Shown: positions 1 to 9,016 of the stretch, piece after piece | Layout of the letters: every line of letters begins with the position of its first letter | Position numbering within the stretch: the first letter of the stretch is position 1 | Source: Prado023 sp963700395 | GTDB lineage: Bacteria; Actinomycetota; Actinomycetes; S36-B12; CAIYMF01 | Reading direction: 5' to 3' | NCBI GenBank assembly: GCA_963700395.1 | Contig: CAVOXI010000008.1 | Coordinates: 248,001 to 312,000 of the forward strand | Length of the DNA stretch: 64,000 nt | Translations under genes and position numbers: made by a program | The notes under the pieces: model-generated | What the model saw: the letters and a program-made list of their open reading frames with translations, nothing else | What the model was told of the DNA's origin: nothing | Databases searched by the model: none

Positions 1-846
1 GCCGTTGGCACCGTTGCCGAAGAAGCTCAGGTCGTCGGTGACGTCGACCAGCGATCCATCCTCCGTGCTGGTGCCGTAGCCGCGGAGCTCGGGGGATGCG
101 ATGTCCGGCGGCGTCAGGCTCATGTGCTTCAGGCCCTGTGGTTCGGCGAGGCGCTCCCTGAGCAGGTCGGCCAGGCTCCGGCCGGTCACCTCCTCCAGCA
201 CCATGCCGGCAAGCTGGTAGCCGGTGTTGCTGTAGTGGTACCCGGTGCCCGGCGGGAAGTAGCGATCGTGCAGCTCGGACAGGGCCACGATGACCGTGGC
301 CGGGGCGATGACCTGGTGGCCGGCGAGGTAGCCGTCGAGTGCTTCCTGCGCGTCGGCGCGGATCGCCGGATCCGGCAGGCTGGCGACGTCGGCCTGCAGG
401 TCCTCCACGCTGGTCTGCTCGTTGCTGGCGTCGAAGACGCCGCTGGTGTGGTCCAGGAGTTGGCGCACGGTGATGGGCGGGTCCGCGCGGACCGTCCCGG
501 GGAGGAGGTCGCCGACCACGTCGTCGAGGGCCACCTCGCCCCGGTGGACAGCGTCGAGGACGAGCGCCGCCACGACCGGCTTGGTGATGCTGGCGATCCG
601 GAACCGGGTCGACTCGTTGAGCGGGGTGCCGGCGGTGTCTGCCGTCCCCGAGCTGACGAACCACTGGTCGTCGCCACGGGCCAGCACGGCCATCGCACCC
701 GGCGCGCCGTAGGCCTCGCGGCGGGCGTCCAGGGAGGCTTGGATGTCCGGGCTCGGGGCCGTGGTGGAGGTGGTGGCATCGGAGCAGGCAGACAGGGCGA
801 GGAGCGCGGCCGAGGCAAGGGCCACGCACAGGTGCGTCGTTCTCAC
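1..846 (-). CDS. Serine beta-lactamase/DD-peptidase-family lipoprotein (partial)
   Basis: Partial gene; the C-terminus lies beyond the left edge. The frame read from GTG at 846 begins with a short lipoprotein signal whose lipobox LSAC puts the lipidated Cys at residue 21. A penicillin-binding-like serine hydrolase domain follows, with the SxxK motif SITK (nucleophile Ser about 86, Lys about 89) and a YSN motif further on, as in class C beta-lactamase, EstB and D-alanyl-D-alanine carboxypeptidase proteins. It is probably anchored on the outer face of the membrane and acts on peptides, esters or cell-wall stems. The substrate cannot be told from sequence, and a resistance role should not be assumed. 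The start is supported by the adjacent signal peptide rather than by a strong ribosome-binding site. Confidence 0.8.
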   Translation of the reverse strand, partial: MRTTHLCVALASAALLALSACSDATTSTTAPSPDIQASLDARREAYGAPGAMAVLARGDDQWFVSSGTADTAGTPLNESTRFRIASITKPVVAALVLDAVHRGEVALDDVVGDLLPGTVRADPPITVRQLLDHTSGVFDASNEQTSVEDLQADVASLPDPAIRADAQEALDGYLAGHQVIAPATVIVALSELHDRYFPPGTGYHYSNTGYQLAGMVLEEVTGRSLADLLRERLAEPQGLKHMSLTPPDIASPELRGYGTSTEDGSLVDVTDDLSFFGNGANG

Positions 847-993
847 CCTGCGATGCTCAACCCTGCGCCCGGCTGCCGGTCAGGGACCAAGGACCCGGGC
901 GCCAGCGCCACATGGCACTGGCCGAGCTGGGCCCCACGTGCCACCCAGAGGACGCCATGCCCACGTGGGGCGGGGAGGTCACGTGCCCGACAG

Positions 994-1617
994 TCACGCG
1001 CCCTTGGTTGCCGTGCACAGGAACACGCCGAACTCGCGGTCGCCCTTGAGGATGGTCGTGACGTCAACGAAGCTGACGTTGGCGAAGCCGGCGCTGGCCA
1101 GCTGCTCGGTCAGGCGTTCCCTGTCGAATCCGTGATGTCCGTCGAAGTCGGCCATGTCGGCATGGAAGGCGCCGTCGGGATCCTCCTCAAGGTCCGCGAC
1201 GGCCAGCTGACCGCCGTCGACCAGGAGCCCTGCCACGGACCGCAACAGCCCATCGAGGTCCTGCACGTGGTGCAGCGCCATGGAGCTCCACACCACGTCG
1301 TAGGACCCATCCAGCCGGTCTGTCGTCAGGTCGGCCCGGACGGCGCGCAGCCGGTCGCTGAGCCCGGCCTCCGCGATCCGCTCTCGTGCGACCCGCACCA
1401 TTCCGTCGGAAGGGTCGGTCACGACCGCCGAGCCGACCCGCTCGGCGAGCAGGATGCTCAACCGACCCGTGCCACCCCCGACGTCGAGCGCCCTCATCCG
1501 TGGGTCGAGGTCCACCACCTCCTCGATGGCCCGGGCCACCGCCACCTGCCGCGCCTCGTGGCGGGGGTCGTCGTCCCATGTCGCTGCTTCGGCGTCGAAT
1601 CGCTTGTGTTCGTGCAC
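994..1617 (-). CDS. Class I SAM-dependent methyltransferase
   Basis: About 207 residues. The glycine-rich SAM-binding motif ALDVGGGTGRLS lies near residue 45, followed by an acidic motif after strand 2 (VVTDPSDGM) and a motif IV-like VVWSSMALHHV segment, the pattern of Methyltransf_11/25 enzymes. The substrate is unknown. A longer frame opens at 1677, but its extra 20 residues are Trp-rich and unlike the family. GTG at 1617 is preferred because a TAGGGT box sits 7 nt upstream, as at several other leaderless-looking starts here. Transcribed divergently from the sigma-factor gene. Confidence 0.8.
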   Translation of the reverse strand: MHEHKRFDAEAATWDDDPRHEARQVAVARAIEEVVDLDPRMRALDVGGGTGRLSILLAERVGSAVVTDPSDGMVRVARERIAEAGLSDRLRAVRADLTTDRLDGSYDVVWSSMALHHVQDLDGLLRSVAGLLVDGGQLAVADLEEDPDGAFHADMADFDGHHGFDRERLTEQLASAGFANVSFVDVTTILKGDREFGVFLCTATKGA

Positions 1618-1624
1618 GTGCTCG

Positions 1625-1630
1625 ACCCTA
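1625..1630 (-). promoter_or_regulatory. Putative -10 box of a leaderless transcript (methyltransferase)
   Basis: TAGGGT on the minus strand, 7 nt before the GTG start at 1617. The spacing matches other TANNNT boxes in this window that sit 6-8 nt before a start codon lacking a Shine-Dalgarno sequence. Confidence 0.45.
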
Positions 1631-1726
1631 ATGGGGCTGCAGCTCCACCAAGCAAGCGCCCATGCGTGGTCACACATGCGGCCGTGCGCGCGTCAGAGGA
1701 TCAGCACTGGAGGAAGGGTGGAGACG

Positions 1727-2562
1727 ATGGACCGCACCGAGATGTTCGAGGCCGAGCGGCCGCGCCTGGTGGCGCTCGCGACACGCGTGCTCAACGACCA
1801 CGCCGAGGCGCAGGACGTCGTCCAGCAGGCGTGGCTGCGCCTGAACGGTACGGACGCCGAGATCGACAGCCTGCCGGCCTGGTTGACCACCGTGACCACC
1901 CGGCTCTGCCTCGACCGGCTGCGATCACGGACCCCCGTACCTGTCGGCGAGGTCGAACGTGAGCCGACAGCCCCCGATGCGGCCGACGACGTCGCGCTCG
2001 CAGAGACCGTGGGGCTCGCCCTGAACGTGGTGCTCGACCGACTCTCCCCCGCGAGCGGGTCGCGTTCGTGCTCCACGACAGCTTCGGGTTCGAGTTCACG
2101 ACCATTGCGGCTGTCCTCGACACCACGCCCGCGGCCGCCCGCAAGCTGGCCTCACGGGCGCGGGCGAAGGTCACCCAGCCCCATCCGGAGGACCGCTTGG
2201 CCGACTGGGAAGTGGTCGACGCCTTCATGGCCGCAGCCAGGAACGGTGACTTCGACCGGTTGCTGCGACTGCTCGCCCCCGATGCATCCGTGGCCGCTGA
2301 CGACGCAGCGGTACTTGTCGGCACGCCGCGGACGATCGAGGGCCGCCAGGAGATGGCCACGTTCTTCAACGGCAGCGCCAAGGCCGCGCTCCCGGTCCTC
2401 ATCGGTGACCGGCCCGGTTCCGCCTGGTACCACCTCGGCGCGGTCAAGGTCGTGTTCGACTTCACCATCGACGGCGGCCTGGTGAAGGCCATCACGTTCC
2501 GTGCCGCACCAGACGTTCTCTCGCGAGTCGTGCGCCGCGACGGCGGTGGGCCCCGCGACTGA
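1727..2562 (+). pseudogene. ECF sigma factor with SnoaL-like C-terminal domain (SigJ type), frameshifted
   Basis: The first frame, from ATG 1727 (GGAGG upstream), encodes sigma-70 region 2 (VALATRVLNDHAEAQDVVQQ, then WLTTVTTRLCLDRLRSR). Region 4 (LHDSFGFEFTTIAAVLDTTPAAARKLASRAR in segments) and a SnoaL/NTF2-like tail lie in another frame that ends at 2562. The break falls at about 2046-2052, in TCCCCCGCGAG. Six instead of five C residues would restore the usual LSPRERVAF segment without any stop. Family knowledge: SigJ-type ECF factors carry this C-terminal domain as a regulatory module. Possible explanations are a homopolymer miscall, a recent one-base deletion, or -1 frameshifting on the C run. 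The two parts together match the usual family length. Confidence 0.75.
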
Positions 2563-2627
2563 CTCGGTCACACACTGCCTGTTCCACTCGTCAGCACAGC
2601 AGAACACCACACCGGACGGAGACGACG

Positions 2628-2864
2628 ATGAAGACAATGACCTGCCGCGCCCTCGGAGGGCCCTGCGACCTCGAGCACCGCGGGGAGAGCGCCGACGACG
2701 TGATCAACGCCCAGGACCGCCACCTCAAGGAGGCGGAGAAGGCCGGCGACGCGACCCACCAGGAGGCGCGCGATGCCATGAAGGGCCGCTGGCGCCACCC
2801 CAAGAAGTCGATGGATTGGTACCGCGACACCAAGGCAGCCTTCGCCGCCCTCCCCGAGGAGTGA
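2628..2864 (+). CDS. DUF1059 small protein
   Basis: A 78-residue soluble protein. It opens with the DUF1059 signature MKTMTCRALGGPCDLEHRG (two Cys in a CRxLGGxCD context) and has the later conserved segments DRHLKE and a C-terminal Trp-Tyr pair. Function of the family is not established. It lies 65 bp after the sigma-factor gene on the same strand, so it could be cotranscribed with it. The start is set by a GGAG-like site in front of ATG. Confidence 0.85.
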   Translation: MKTMTCRALGGPCDLEHRGESADDVINAQDRHLKEAEKAGDATHQEARDAMKGRWRHPKKSMDWYRDTKAAFAALPEE

Positions 2865-3009
2865 CGCCGCAGCCTCGTTCGGGGCTCCGCTGCGGCTCCC
2901 GGAACTGACTGGGCGCCCATCGTGGAAGCTGGCGTTCTCCTCGAGGGACTGCCACTCCCGAATGCCTGGCTCGGTGACTTTGCGGCCCGCCATGCGCGAC
3001 CATGGGCGG

Positions 3010-3438
3010 ATGGAGCAGCACGTCACCGTGGAGGCAGACGTTGCGCCCGAGCGGGTCTGGGAGGTCATGACCGACGTTGAGCGGTGGCCGGAGTGGACCG
3101 GGACGGTGACATCGGTGACCCGACTCGATGAGGGTCCGCTGAGGCTCGACTCGAGGGCGCGAATCGTGCAGCCCAAGCTGCCGGCGGCGGAGTACGTCGT
3201 GGTCGAGATCTCACCGGGGCGCTCGTTCACCTGGGTGGCGACGAGCCCGGGCGTGCGCACGACCGCGCGGCACGCCGTCGAGGCGCTGCCCGATGGTCGT
3301 TCACGGATCCGGCTCGGTGTCGAGCAGGCCGGACCGCTCGGCCTGGTCATCGGGCGGCTCTTCTTCAAGGGACTCACGGATCGCTATCTCGCGACCGAAG
3401 CCGCCGGGTTGAAGGCCCGCTGCGAAGGCACGGCCTGA
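3010..3438 (+). CDS. SRPBCC (START/polyketide-cyclase-like) protein
   Basis: About 142 residues. The N-terminal strand-helix pattern EADVAPERVWEVMTDVERWP followed by W and the C-terminal long helix are typical of SRPBCC ligand-binding folds (polyketide cyclase/dehydrase family). No catalytic residues can be assigned, so ligand and role are unknown. The frame also offers in-frame starts at 2962 and 2992. ATG 3010 is chosen because family homology begins right after it. Confidence 0.75.
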   Translation: MEQHVTVEADVAPERVWEVMTDVERWPEWTGTVTSVTRLDEGPLRLDSRARIVQPKLPAAEYVVVEISPGRSFTWVATSPGVRTTARHAVEALPDGRSRIRLGVEQAGPLGLVIGRLFFKGLTDRYLATEAAGLKARCEGTA

Positions 3439-3569
3439 CGAAGGGCGAAGCGGGCAGGGTCGAGATGGTGGACGACGCTTCGCCATCGGCCGCCAGCCAC
3501 ACTCCTTGTGGCCCGAGCGCGCGGAGGTGATGATCGGGCACCCACGTGGGGCACCAGGAGGGAAGCACC

Positions 3570-5153
3570 GTGGAGAACAGCGAGCTCATGGTCGCCGGAC
3601 TCCTGCTCGCGGTGGCTGCCCTGACCCTGGTCGCCAGTCGGGTCTCCCTGCCGTACCCGATCGTCCTCGTCCTCGGCGGCGCCGCGCTGGGCTTCCTGCC
3701 CGGTTTCCCCAGCATCGACATGGATCCGGATGTCGTGCTGGTCGTGTTCCTGCCGCTGCTGCTCTACCGCGCGGCGTTCTTCGCGAACTTCACCGACATC
3801 CGCAGGGACTTCCGAGGGCTGACCCTGAACGCGATCGGGCTGGTGCTCGTCACGATGACCGCGGTCGCGTGTGCCGCGCACGCCCTGATCCCCGGGCTGC
3901 CCTGGGGGGCCGCGTTCGCGTTGGGCGCGATCGTCTCCCCAACGGACCCGCTGGCAGCGACCACGATCATGAGACGCGTGAGTGTCCCCCGACGCATCGT
4001 CTCGGCCGTCGACGGCGAGGGCCTGTTCAACGATGCGACGGCCCTGGTGGCCTACCGCGCCGCCGTCGCCGCGGTCGTCGCCGGGGGATTCTCCCTGGCC
4101 GGGGCGGGGGTCACCTTCGTCCTCGCCGGCGTCGGCGGGGTGGCCATCGGGCTGGTGGTGGGATGGGCCTTCGGGGAGATCCGGCGCCGCACCAGCGACG
4201 CCCAGATCAGCATCACCCTGTCGTTGCTCACTGGATATGCCGCCTTCATCCCCGCCGACGTGATCGGCGCATCGGGTGTGCTGGCCGCCGTGACCGCCGG
4301 AATCGTGATGGGGTTCCGTGGCCCCAGAACCCTGCCTGCCCGTATCCGGCTGCAGGGCTACTTCGTGTGGGACATCCTCGACTTCGTCATGAACGCAGTC
4401 CTGTTCGTGCTAATCGGTCTACAACTGCGGTCCATCCTCGGAAGCATCGGCGCCTACCCGTCGGGGGCGCTGGCGGTCCAGGCCCTGGCCGTGAGCGCCG
4501 TCGTCGTGGGCGTCCGGCTTGCGTGGTTCCTCCTCGTCCCCCCGCTGAGCGCCCGGATCGGGCGCCGTGCCGATCGATCACGCCTCCTCATGAGCCGGGA
4601 CTGGCGGGTGGTGATCGGTTGGAGCGGGATGCGGGGGGCGGTCTCCCTGGCGGTGGCCCTCGCCCTGCCGCTGACGACGGACGATGGCCAACCGTTCCCG
4701 GAGCGCGACCGCCTGCTGTTCCTGACCTTCGCTGTCATCTTCACCACGCTGGTGGGGCAGGGCCTCACCCTGCCCGCGCTGATCCGGCGACTCGGCATCA
4801 CCGACGAGGGCGCTGAGGAGCGCGAGGAGACGCGGACGCGCCTGGTCACCGCCAGGGCAGCCATCGCACAGATCGACGCGCTGGCCGGCGAGGACTGGAC
4901 GCGCGATGACACCATCAGACGGCTGCGGAACTTCTACGAGTACCGCAAGCAGCGGTTCGCCGCTCGCGCGGGCACGCTCGAGGACGACCGGTTCGAGGAC
5001 CGGACGCTGGCCTACCAGCGAGTGGTGCGCGAAGTCATCGAGGCCCAGCGCCGGGCCCTGCTCGACATGCGCAGCAGCGGCGAGCTCTCCGAGGACATGA
5101 TGAACCGCATCCTGCGCGAGCTGGACCTCGAGGACTCACGACTGGAGATCTAG
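3570..5153 (+). CDS. CPA1-family Na+/H+ antiporter (NhaP-like)
   Basis: About 527 residues with 12 or so hydrophobic segments. Characteristic CPA1 elements are visible: FLPLLLYRAAF, GAIVSPTDPLA with the conserved Asp, EGLFNDATALV with the Asn-Asp ion-site pair, and GWSGMRGAVSLA near the end of the membrane part. A charged cytoplasmic tail of about 120 residues follows. It likely exchanges cytoplasmic Na+ (or K+) for H+ in pH and salt homeostasis. GTG 3570 follows AGGAGG at 3556-3561 with good spacing and is preferred over GTG 3546. The next gene is convergent. Confidence 0.9.
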   Translation: MENSELMVAGLLLAVAALTLVASRVSLPYPIVLVLGGAALGFLPGFPSIDMDPDVVLVVFLPLLLYRAAFFANFTDIRRDFRGLTLNAIGLVLVTMTAVACAAHALIPGLPWGAAFALGAIVSPTDPLAATTIMRRVSVPRRIVSAVDGEGLFNDATALVAYRAAVAAVVAGGFSLAGAGVTFVLAGVGGVAIGLVVGWAFGEIRRRTSDAQISITLSLLTGYAAFIPADVIGASGVLAAVTAGIVMGFRGPRTLPARIRLQGYFVWDILDFVMNAVLFVLIGLQLRSILGSIGAYPSGALAVQALAVSAVVVGVRLAWFLLVPPLSARIGRRADRSRLLMSRDWRVVIGWSGMRGAVSLAVALALPLTTDDGQPFPERDRLLFLTFAVIFTTLVGQGLTLPALIRRLGITDEGAEEREETRTRLVTARAAIAQIDALAGEDWTRDDTIRRLRNFYEYRKQRFAARAGTLEDDRFEDRTLAYQRVVREVIEAQRRALLDMRSSGELSEDMMNRILRELDLEDSRLEI

Positions 5154-5272
5154 CCTCCGTCGTATGAGCTGTCGAAGTCGGACCTGCTCCGGCCGCGAGC
5201 TGGTCGCACGCTCGCGCGGTCTCCCCGAGGTGCTGCGGACCGACCCGCCTGGGCCCAGCCGGCCCAAGCGGC

Positions 5273-6193
5273 TCAGCCAGCGCTGCACCACTCCCCCGGG
5301 GTGTGCACGGAATGCACCACGCGCAGCTCAGTCTCGACGTCCCCGGTCACGACGGGCCGCAGGTCCGACGCGACCCGCCACTCGAAGTGGTCGTCGGCAC
5401 CGACCCACCGTGCGCGCTCAGCGAGCGCCAGTGGCACGAGCCGCAGCCGCGCGTCCATCCATTCCCGGGGCCAGGGGCCGTCCTCGAGGATCGACTGCGC
5501 CGCCCGGAACTCGAAGTAGATCGTGCGCCGCAGAGCGTTGCCCGATGCAGGCGGCGAGCCGTGCACGATCATGTCATCGTGGACGAGCACATCGCCCGCC
5601 TCGAGCTCGACCTCGATCGCCCCGGGCAGCTGCCAGCCGTAGGTCTCGGCCAGGGCGCACGCATCAGTTCGACGCACCTGCGAGCCTGGGATGACGTGCA
5701 GGGCGCCGGCACCGGCGCGTGAGTCATCGAGGTAGACGTCGACGTTGAACAGCCGGTACCTGCGCGCGTGCACGGCGTCCTGGTGCCACGGCACGGGGGC
5801 GCCGTCTCCCGCGGACTTGATCACCATCGACTCGTACGTGGGCACGAAGTCGGGGCCGGCGAGGCTCTCCGCGATCCCGAGCACTGCTCGCGAGCCCAGG
5901 AGCTCGAGCGAGGCCGACTCACCCTTGCCGTGGATGTAGTCGACCCTCCACATCACCCTGCCCGTGGGGCGGTCGGCGAACAACCAGTCGCTGCCGGCGG
6001 TCCGGTCCTGCGCGACCCCGTCGGCCATCCACCGCTCGGACGCGCTCCGCAGCCTCGCGAGCAGGTCGGGGTCGATGCGCTGCTTGAGCACGAGGTAGCC
6101 GTCGCGGTCGAACTGCGCGACCTGCTCGGCGGTGAGCAGCCCCCGGTCGAGGGTCGTGGGGCGCGTGGCAGCGGCAGCCGTGGTCCGAGTCAT
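5273..6193 (-). CDS. Phytanoyl-CoA dioxygenase (PhyH)-family Fe(II)/2-oxoglutarate oxygenase
   Basis: About 306 residues. The PhyH fold is shown by the N-terminal FDRDGYLVLKQ segment, the iron-binding HxD in PWHQDAVHA (near residue 135) and the distal His in MIVHGSPPASGNALRRT (near residue 208), where the Arg would hold 2-oxoglutarate. The facial triad therefore looks complete. The natural substrate is not predictable. ATG 6193 is chosen over the longer frame (6226) because a TAGCCT box lies 7 nt upstream. The divergent AraC-type gene suggests dedicated control. Confidence 0.85.
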   Translation of the reverse strand: MTRTTAAAATRPTTLDRGLLTAEQVAQFDRDGYLVLKQRIDPDLLARLRSASERWMADGVAQDRTAGSDWLFADRPTGRVMWRVDYIHGKGESASLELLGSRAVLGIAESLAGPDFVPTYESMVIKSAGDGAPVPWHQDAVHARRYRLFNVDVYLDDSRAGAGALHVIPGSQVRRTDACALAETYGWQLPGAIEVELEAGDVLVHDDMIVHGSPPASGNALRRTIYFEFRAAQSILEDGPWPREWMDARLRLVPLALAERARWVGADDHFEWRVASDLRPVVTGDVETELRVVHSVHTPGEWCSAG

Positions 6194-6200
6194 GCCCACG

Positions 6201-6206
6201 AGGCTA
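6201..6206 (-). promoter_or_regulatory. Putative -10 box of a leaderless transcript (PhyH gene)
   Basis: TAGCCT on the minus strand, 7 nt before ATG 6193, with no Shine-Dalgarno sequence. It lies between two divergent starts only 71 bp apart. Confidence 0.45.
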
Positions 6207-6264
6207 AGGGTGGCGGATCCCGGCACACTTCTCCCATGACGGCCGATCCTTCCCGGATCCTCGC

Positions 6265-7059
6265 GTGACCGGCGGGGCGCCGCTGCATGAGGTCTTCGGC
6301 CTGGCCTGTGGCCTGTCCCTCGTGCCGGCGATGGCGCGCGCCCACCGGCACGACGACGTCGAGCTCGTCCTCCCCCTCGGTGGCTCAGCTGTGCTGGAGC
6401 ACGCCGGTGGCCGCCATGACCTGACCGACGCCTCGTGCGCTGTGTTCTGGGCCGGGCTCCCCCACCGCGTGGCAGACCATGACCAGGGCGTGGCCGTGGC
6501 CTGGTTGACGGTACCGCTGGTCGAGGTGCTTGCCTGGTCGCTGCCGGCAGCGTTCACGGGCGGCCTGCTTCGGGGCGGCCTGTCCACCTTCGACGCCCCG
6601 CCTGCGCTCGAGCTCAGCATGGCCTCCTGGCAGCGAGACATCGGCGCCTCGTCAGCGCTCACCCTCGCGGTGCGCCTCGAGGCCCACGCGTGCCTTCTGC
6701 GCGCGGCGACCGTCAGCAACCCGAGCGCGCCGACCAGCGCAGGCGACCCCGCCACTGCGATGGCCTCCTACGTCTCGACGCACTTCCGCGATCCGCTGGC
6801 TGTTGCCGATGTCGCCGGAGCCGTCCACCTGCACCCCAGCACGGCCGCCTCGGTGTTCCGCCGTGAGATGGGGGTGACCATTGGCGAGTACCTGGCCCAG
6901 TGCCGCGTCGCCGAGGCGCAATGGCTGCTGATCTCGACCGACGCAACCACCAGCGAGATCGCCCTGCGCGCAGGGTTCGGGTCCACGAGCCGCTTCTACG
7001 AGCGGTTCGTCCGCGACGCGGGCCTGCCACCTGCGGCCTACCGCAGGGCCATGCGGTGA
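6265..7059 (+). CDS. AraC-family transcriptional regulator
   Basis: About 264 residues from GTG 6265. The N-terminal half is cupin-like (HRHDDVELVLPL, then LEHAGGRHDL), the usual effector-sensing part. The C-terminal 100 residues hold the double helix-turn-helix, including VADVAGAVHLHPSTAASVFRR and the second helix pair TTSEIALRAGFGSTSRFYERF, ending in the PxxYR motif. It is divergent from the PhyH dioxygenase gene, with 71 bp between starts, so control of that gene is the simplest guess. The effector is unknown. Confidence 0.85.
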   Translation: MTGGAPLHEVFGLACGLSLVPAMARAHRHDDVELVLPLGGSAVLEHAGGRHDLTDASCAVFWAGLPHRVADHDQGVAVAWLTVPLVEVLAWSLPAAFTGGLLRGGLSTFDAPPALELSMASWQRDIGASSALTLAVRLEAHACLLRAATVSNPSAPTSAGDPATAMASYVSTHFRDPLAVADVAGAVHLHPSTAASVFRREMGVTIGEYLAQCRVAEAQWLLISTDATTSEIALRAGFGSTSRFYERFVRDAGLPPAAYRRAMR

Positions 7060-7125
7060 TCGCCGCCCCCGGAGGAAGCGGGGCGCCCGAACCCCACACG
7101 TTCGATCACGGTCACGGCCCACTTC

Positions 7126-7160
7126 GCGCACGTTCGTGCATTCACCTTGAACATGTGCGC
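7126..7160. promoter_or_regulatory. Imperfect inverted repeat upstream of glpD (possible operator)
   Basis: GCGCACGTTC (7126-7135) faces GAAC-AT-GTGCGC (7149-7160); the arms match except for a 2-nt bulge. It lies about 50 bp before the glpD start, in the 148-bp gap after the AraC gene. It could bind a glycerol-responsive regulator, but none is encoded next to it. Confidence 0.35.
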
Positions 7161-7207
7161 ACCTGGGTCGATGATGGAAGCCAGAGCCGAGGTAGGGAGC
7201 CCCACCC

Positions 7208-8944
7208 ATGCTGACGTCCATCATGACCCCCGGATCCCGCACCGAGGCCCTGGCCGCCATGAGCGACGAGGACGGGCTCGACATCCTCGTGATCGGGGGC
7301 GGAGTGACCGGAGCAGGCGTTGCCCTTGAAGCTGCCACCCGCGGGCTGCGCGTGGGCATCGTGGAGGCCCAGGACTGGGCCAGCGGGACGTCGAGCCGCT
7401 CCTCGAAGCTGGTCCACGGAGGCCTGCGCTACCTGCAGATGCTCGACTTCCACCTCGTCCACGAGGCCCTCACCGAGCGTGACCTGCTGATCAACGAGCT
7501 CGCGCCGCACCTCGTCAAGCCGGTGGCCTTCCTCTACCCCCTGGAGCACCGGGTGTGGGAGCGCGCCTACGTCGGGGCCGGTGTTGCCCTGTACGACACG
7601 CTTGCGACGGCCTCCGGACGACGACGCGCCCTGCCCTACCACCGGCACCTGTCCCGCAAGGGCATGCTCGCTCGGTTCCCCGACCTGCGCCACGATGCGG
7701 CCGTCGGCGCCCTGCAGTACTGGGACGCCTCCGTGGACGACGCCCGCCTGGTCCTCACCCTGGTGCGGACGGCGGCGGCCTACGGTGCCCTCGCCGCCTC
7801 GCGGACCCAGCTCGTGGAGCTCACGAAGAACGCGGACGGGGCGGTGGACGGGGCGATCGTCGTGGACCTCGAGACCGGTCGTGAGCTGAAGGTCCGTGCC
7901 CGCGCCGTGATCAACTCGACCGGCGTCTGGACGGAGGAGACCGAGTCGCTGTCAGGTGCCGAGGGCGGGCTGCGCGTGCTGGCCTCCAAGGGCATCCACA
8001 TCGTCGTCCCCCGGGACCGGATCCGCGGCGAGGTCGGCCTGATCCTCCAGACCGAGAAGTCGGTCCTGTTCATCATCCCGTGGTCGAGGTACTGGCTGAT
8101 CGGGACCACCGACACGCCCTGGACCCAGGAGCTCCAGCACCCCGTGGCCACCTCGGCGGACATCGACTACGTCCTCGAGCACGCGAACAGCGTGCTGGCC
8201 CGACCACTGACCCGCGACGACATCATCGGGACGTGGGCCGGCCTGCGTCCACTGCTGCAGCCCGGGACGAAGGCCGGCACCTCGTCGGCCAAGATCTCCC
8301 GGGAGCACACGACGGCCTCGCCCGTCCCGGGCCTGACGGTGATCGCGGGCGGCAAGCTGACGACCTACCGGGTGATGGCCACGGACGCCGTCGACTTCGC
8401 CCTCGGCGACCGGGCCGCGGACCTGCCCTCGATCACCGAGCGGATCCCGCTCGTCGGGGCGGTCGGCCTCGAGGCCCTGGGGCGGCGGGCGATCGTGGTG
8501 GCGCGCACCTACGGGTGGAGCGGCCAGATGGTCGACCACCTCCTGCACCGCTACGGCTCCCTGCTGGGCGACCTGGTGGACGCGATCGCGGCCCGGCCGG
8601 ACCTTGCCCGCCCGCTCGAGCACGCCCCTGCCTACCTGCGCGCCGAGATCGTCTACGCCGCCACGCATGAGGGCGTGCTGCACCTCGAGGACGTGATGCT
8701 GCACCGGACCCGCCTGAACTACGAGGTGCGCGACCGCGGCCTGGCAGCACTTCCCGAGATCGCCGCGCTCACCGGCGAGGTCCTCGGCTGGGACGGGCAG
8801 CGCATCGCTGCCGAGATGGCCAGCTACACCGAGCGGGCCCTCGCCGAGGAGGATGCCGAGCGCGAGCCGGACGACGCCGGCGCGGAGAAGGTGCGCCTGC
8901 GCACGCCGGACGTCGCGCCCATGCAGGTCCTCAGCCCCGTGTGA
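7208..8944 (+). CDS. glpD: Aerobic glycerol-3-phosphate dehydrogenase
   Basis: 578 residues, normal for GlpD. The FAD-binding dinucleotide fold is at residues 25-55 (ILVIGGGVTGAGVALEA), followed by the family hallmark TSSRSSKLVHGGLRYL near residue 60 and the C-terminal GlpD cap domain. It oxidises sn-glycerol 3-phosphate to dihydroxyacetone phosphate at the membrane and passes electrons to quinone. No glpF or glpK neighbour is present. It stands alone, bounded by a strong convergent terminator on its 3' side. Confidence 0.93.
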   Translation: MLTSIMTPGSRTEALAAMSDEDGLDILVIGGGVTGAGVALEAATRGLRVGIVEAQDWASGTSSRSSKLVHGGLRYLQMLDFHLVHEALTERDLLINELAPHLVKPVAFLYPLEHRVWERAYVGAGVALYDTLATASGRRRALPYHRHLSRKGMLARFPDLRHDAAVGALQYWDASVDDARLVLTLVRTAAAYGALAASRTQLVELTKNADGAVDGAIVVDLETGRELKVRARAVINSTGVWTEETESLSGAEGGLRVLASKGIHIVVPRDRIRGEVGLILQTEKSVLFIIPWSRYWLIGTTDTPWTQELQHPVATSADIDYVLEHANSVLARPLTRDDIIGTWAGLRPLLQPGTKAGTSSAKISREHTTASPVPGLTVIAGGKLTTYRVMATDAVDFALGDRAADLPSITERIPLVGAVGLEALGRRAIVVARTYGWSGQMVDHLLHRYGSLLGDLVDAIAARPDLARPLEHAPAYLRAEIVYAATHEGVLHLEDVMLHRTRLNYEVRDRGLAALPEIAALTGEVLGWDGQRIAAEMASYTERALAEEDAEREPDDAGAEKVRLRTPDVAPMQVLSPV

Positions 8945-8963
8945 GGCCAGCACCCGCCACGCT

Positions 8964-9002
8964 CGACGACGCCCTCCTGCTCAGGCATGGAGGGCGTCGT
9001 CG
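8964..9002. terminator. Bidirectional hairpin between convergent genes
   Basis: Perfect 14-bp stem CGACGACGCCCTCC / GGAGGGCGTCGTCG with an 11-nt loop, between the glpD stop and the convergent stop at 9017. No long T tract, as is common in high-GC actinomycetes. Confidence 0.75.
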
Positions 9003-9016
9003 CTGGCAGACCTCGC

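Noticed and set aside
124..1962. Long plus-strand open frame opposite the beta-lactamase and methyltransferase genes
   Set aside because: It is the antisense of two genes with clear motifs. Its own translation has no domain and is typical of high-GC shadow frames.
5154..5272. Terminator between antiporter and PhyH genes
   Set aside because: GGCC-rich partial palindromes are present, but no convincing stem could be drawn.
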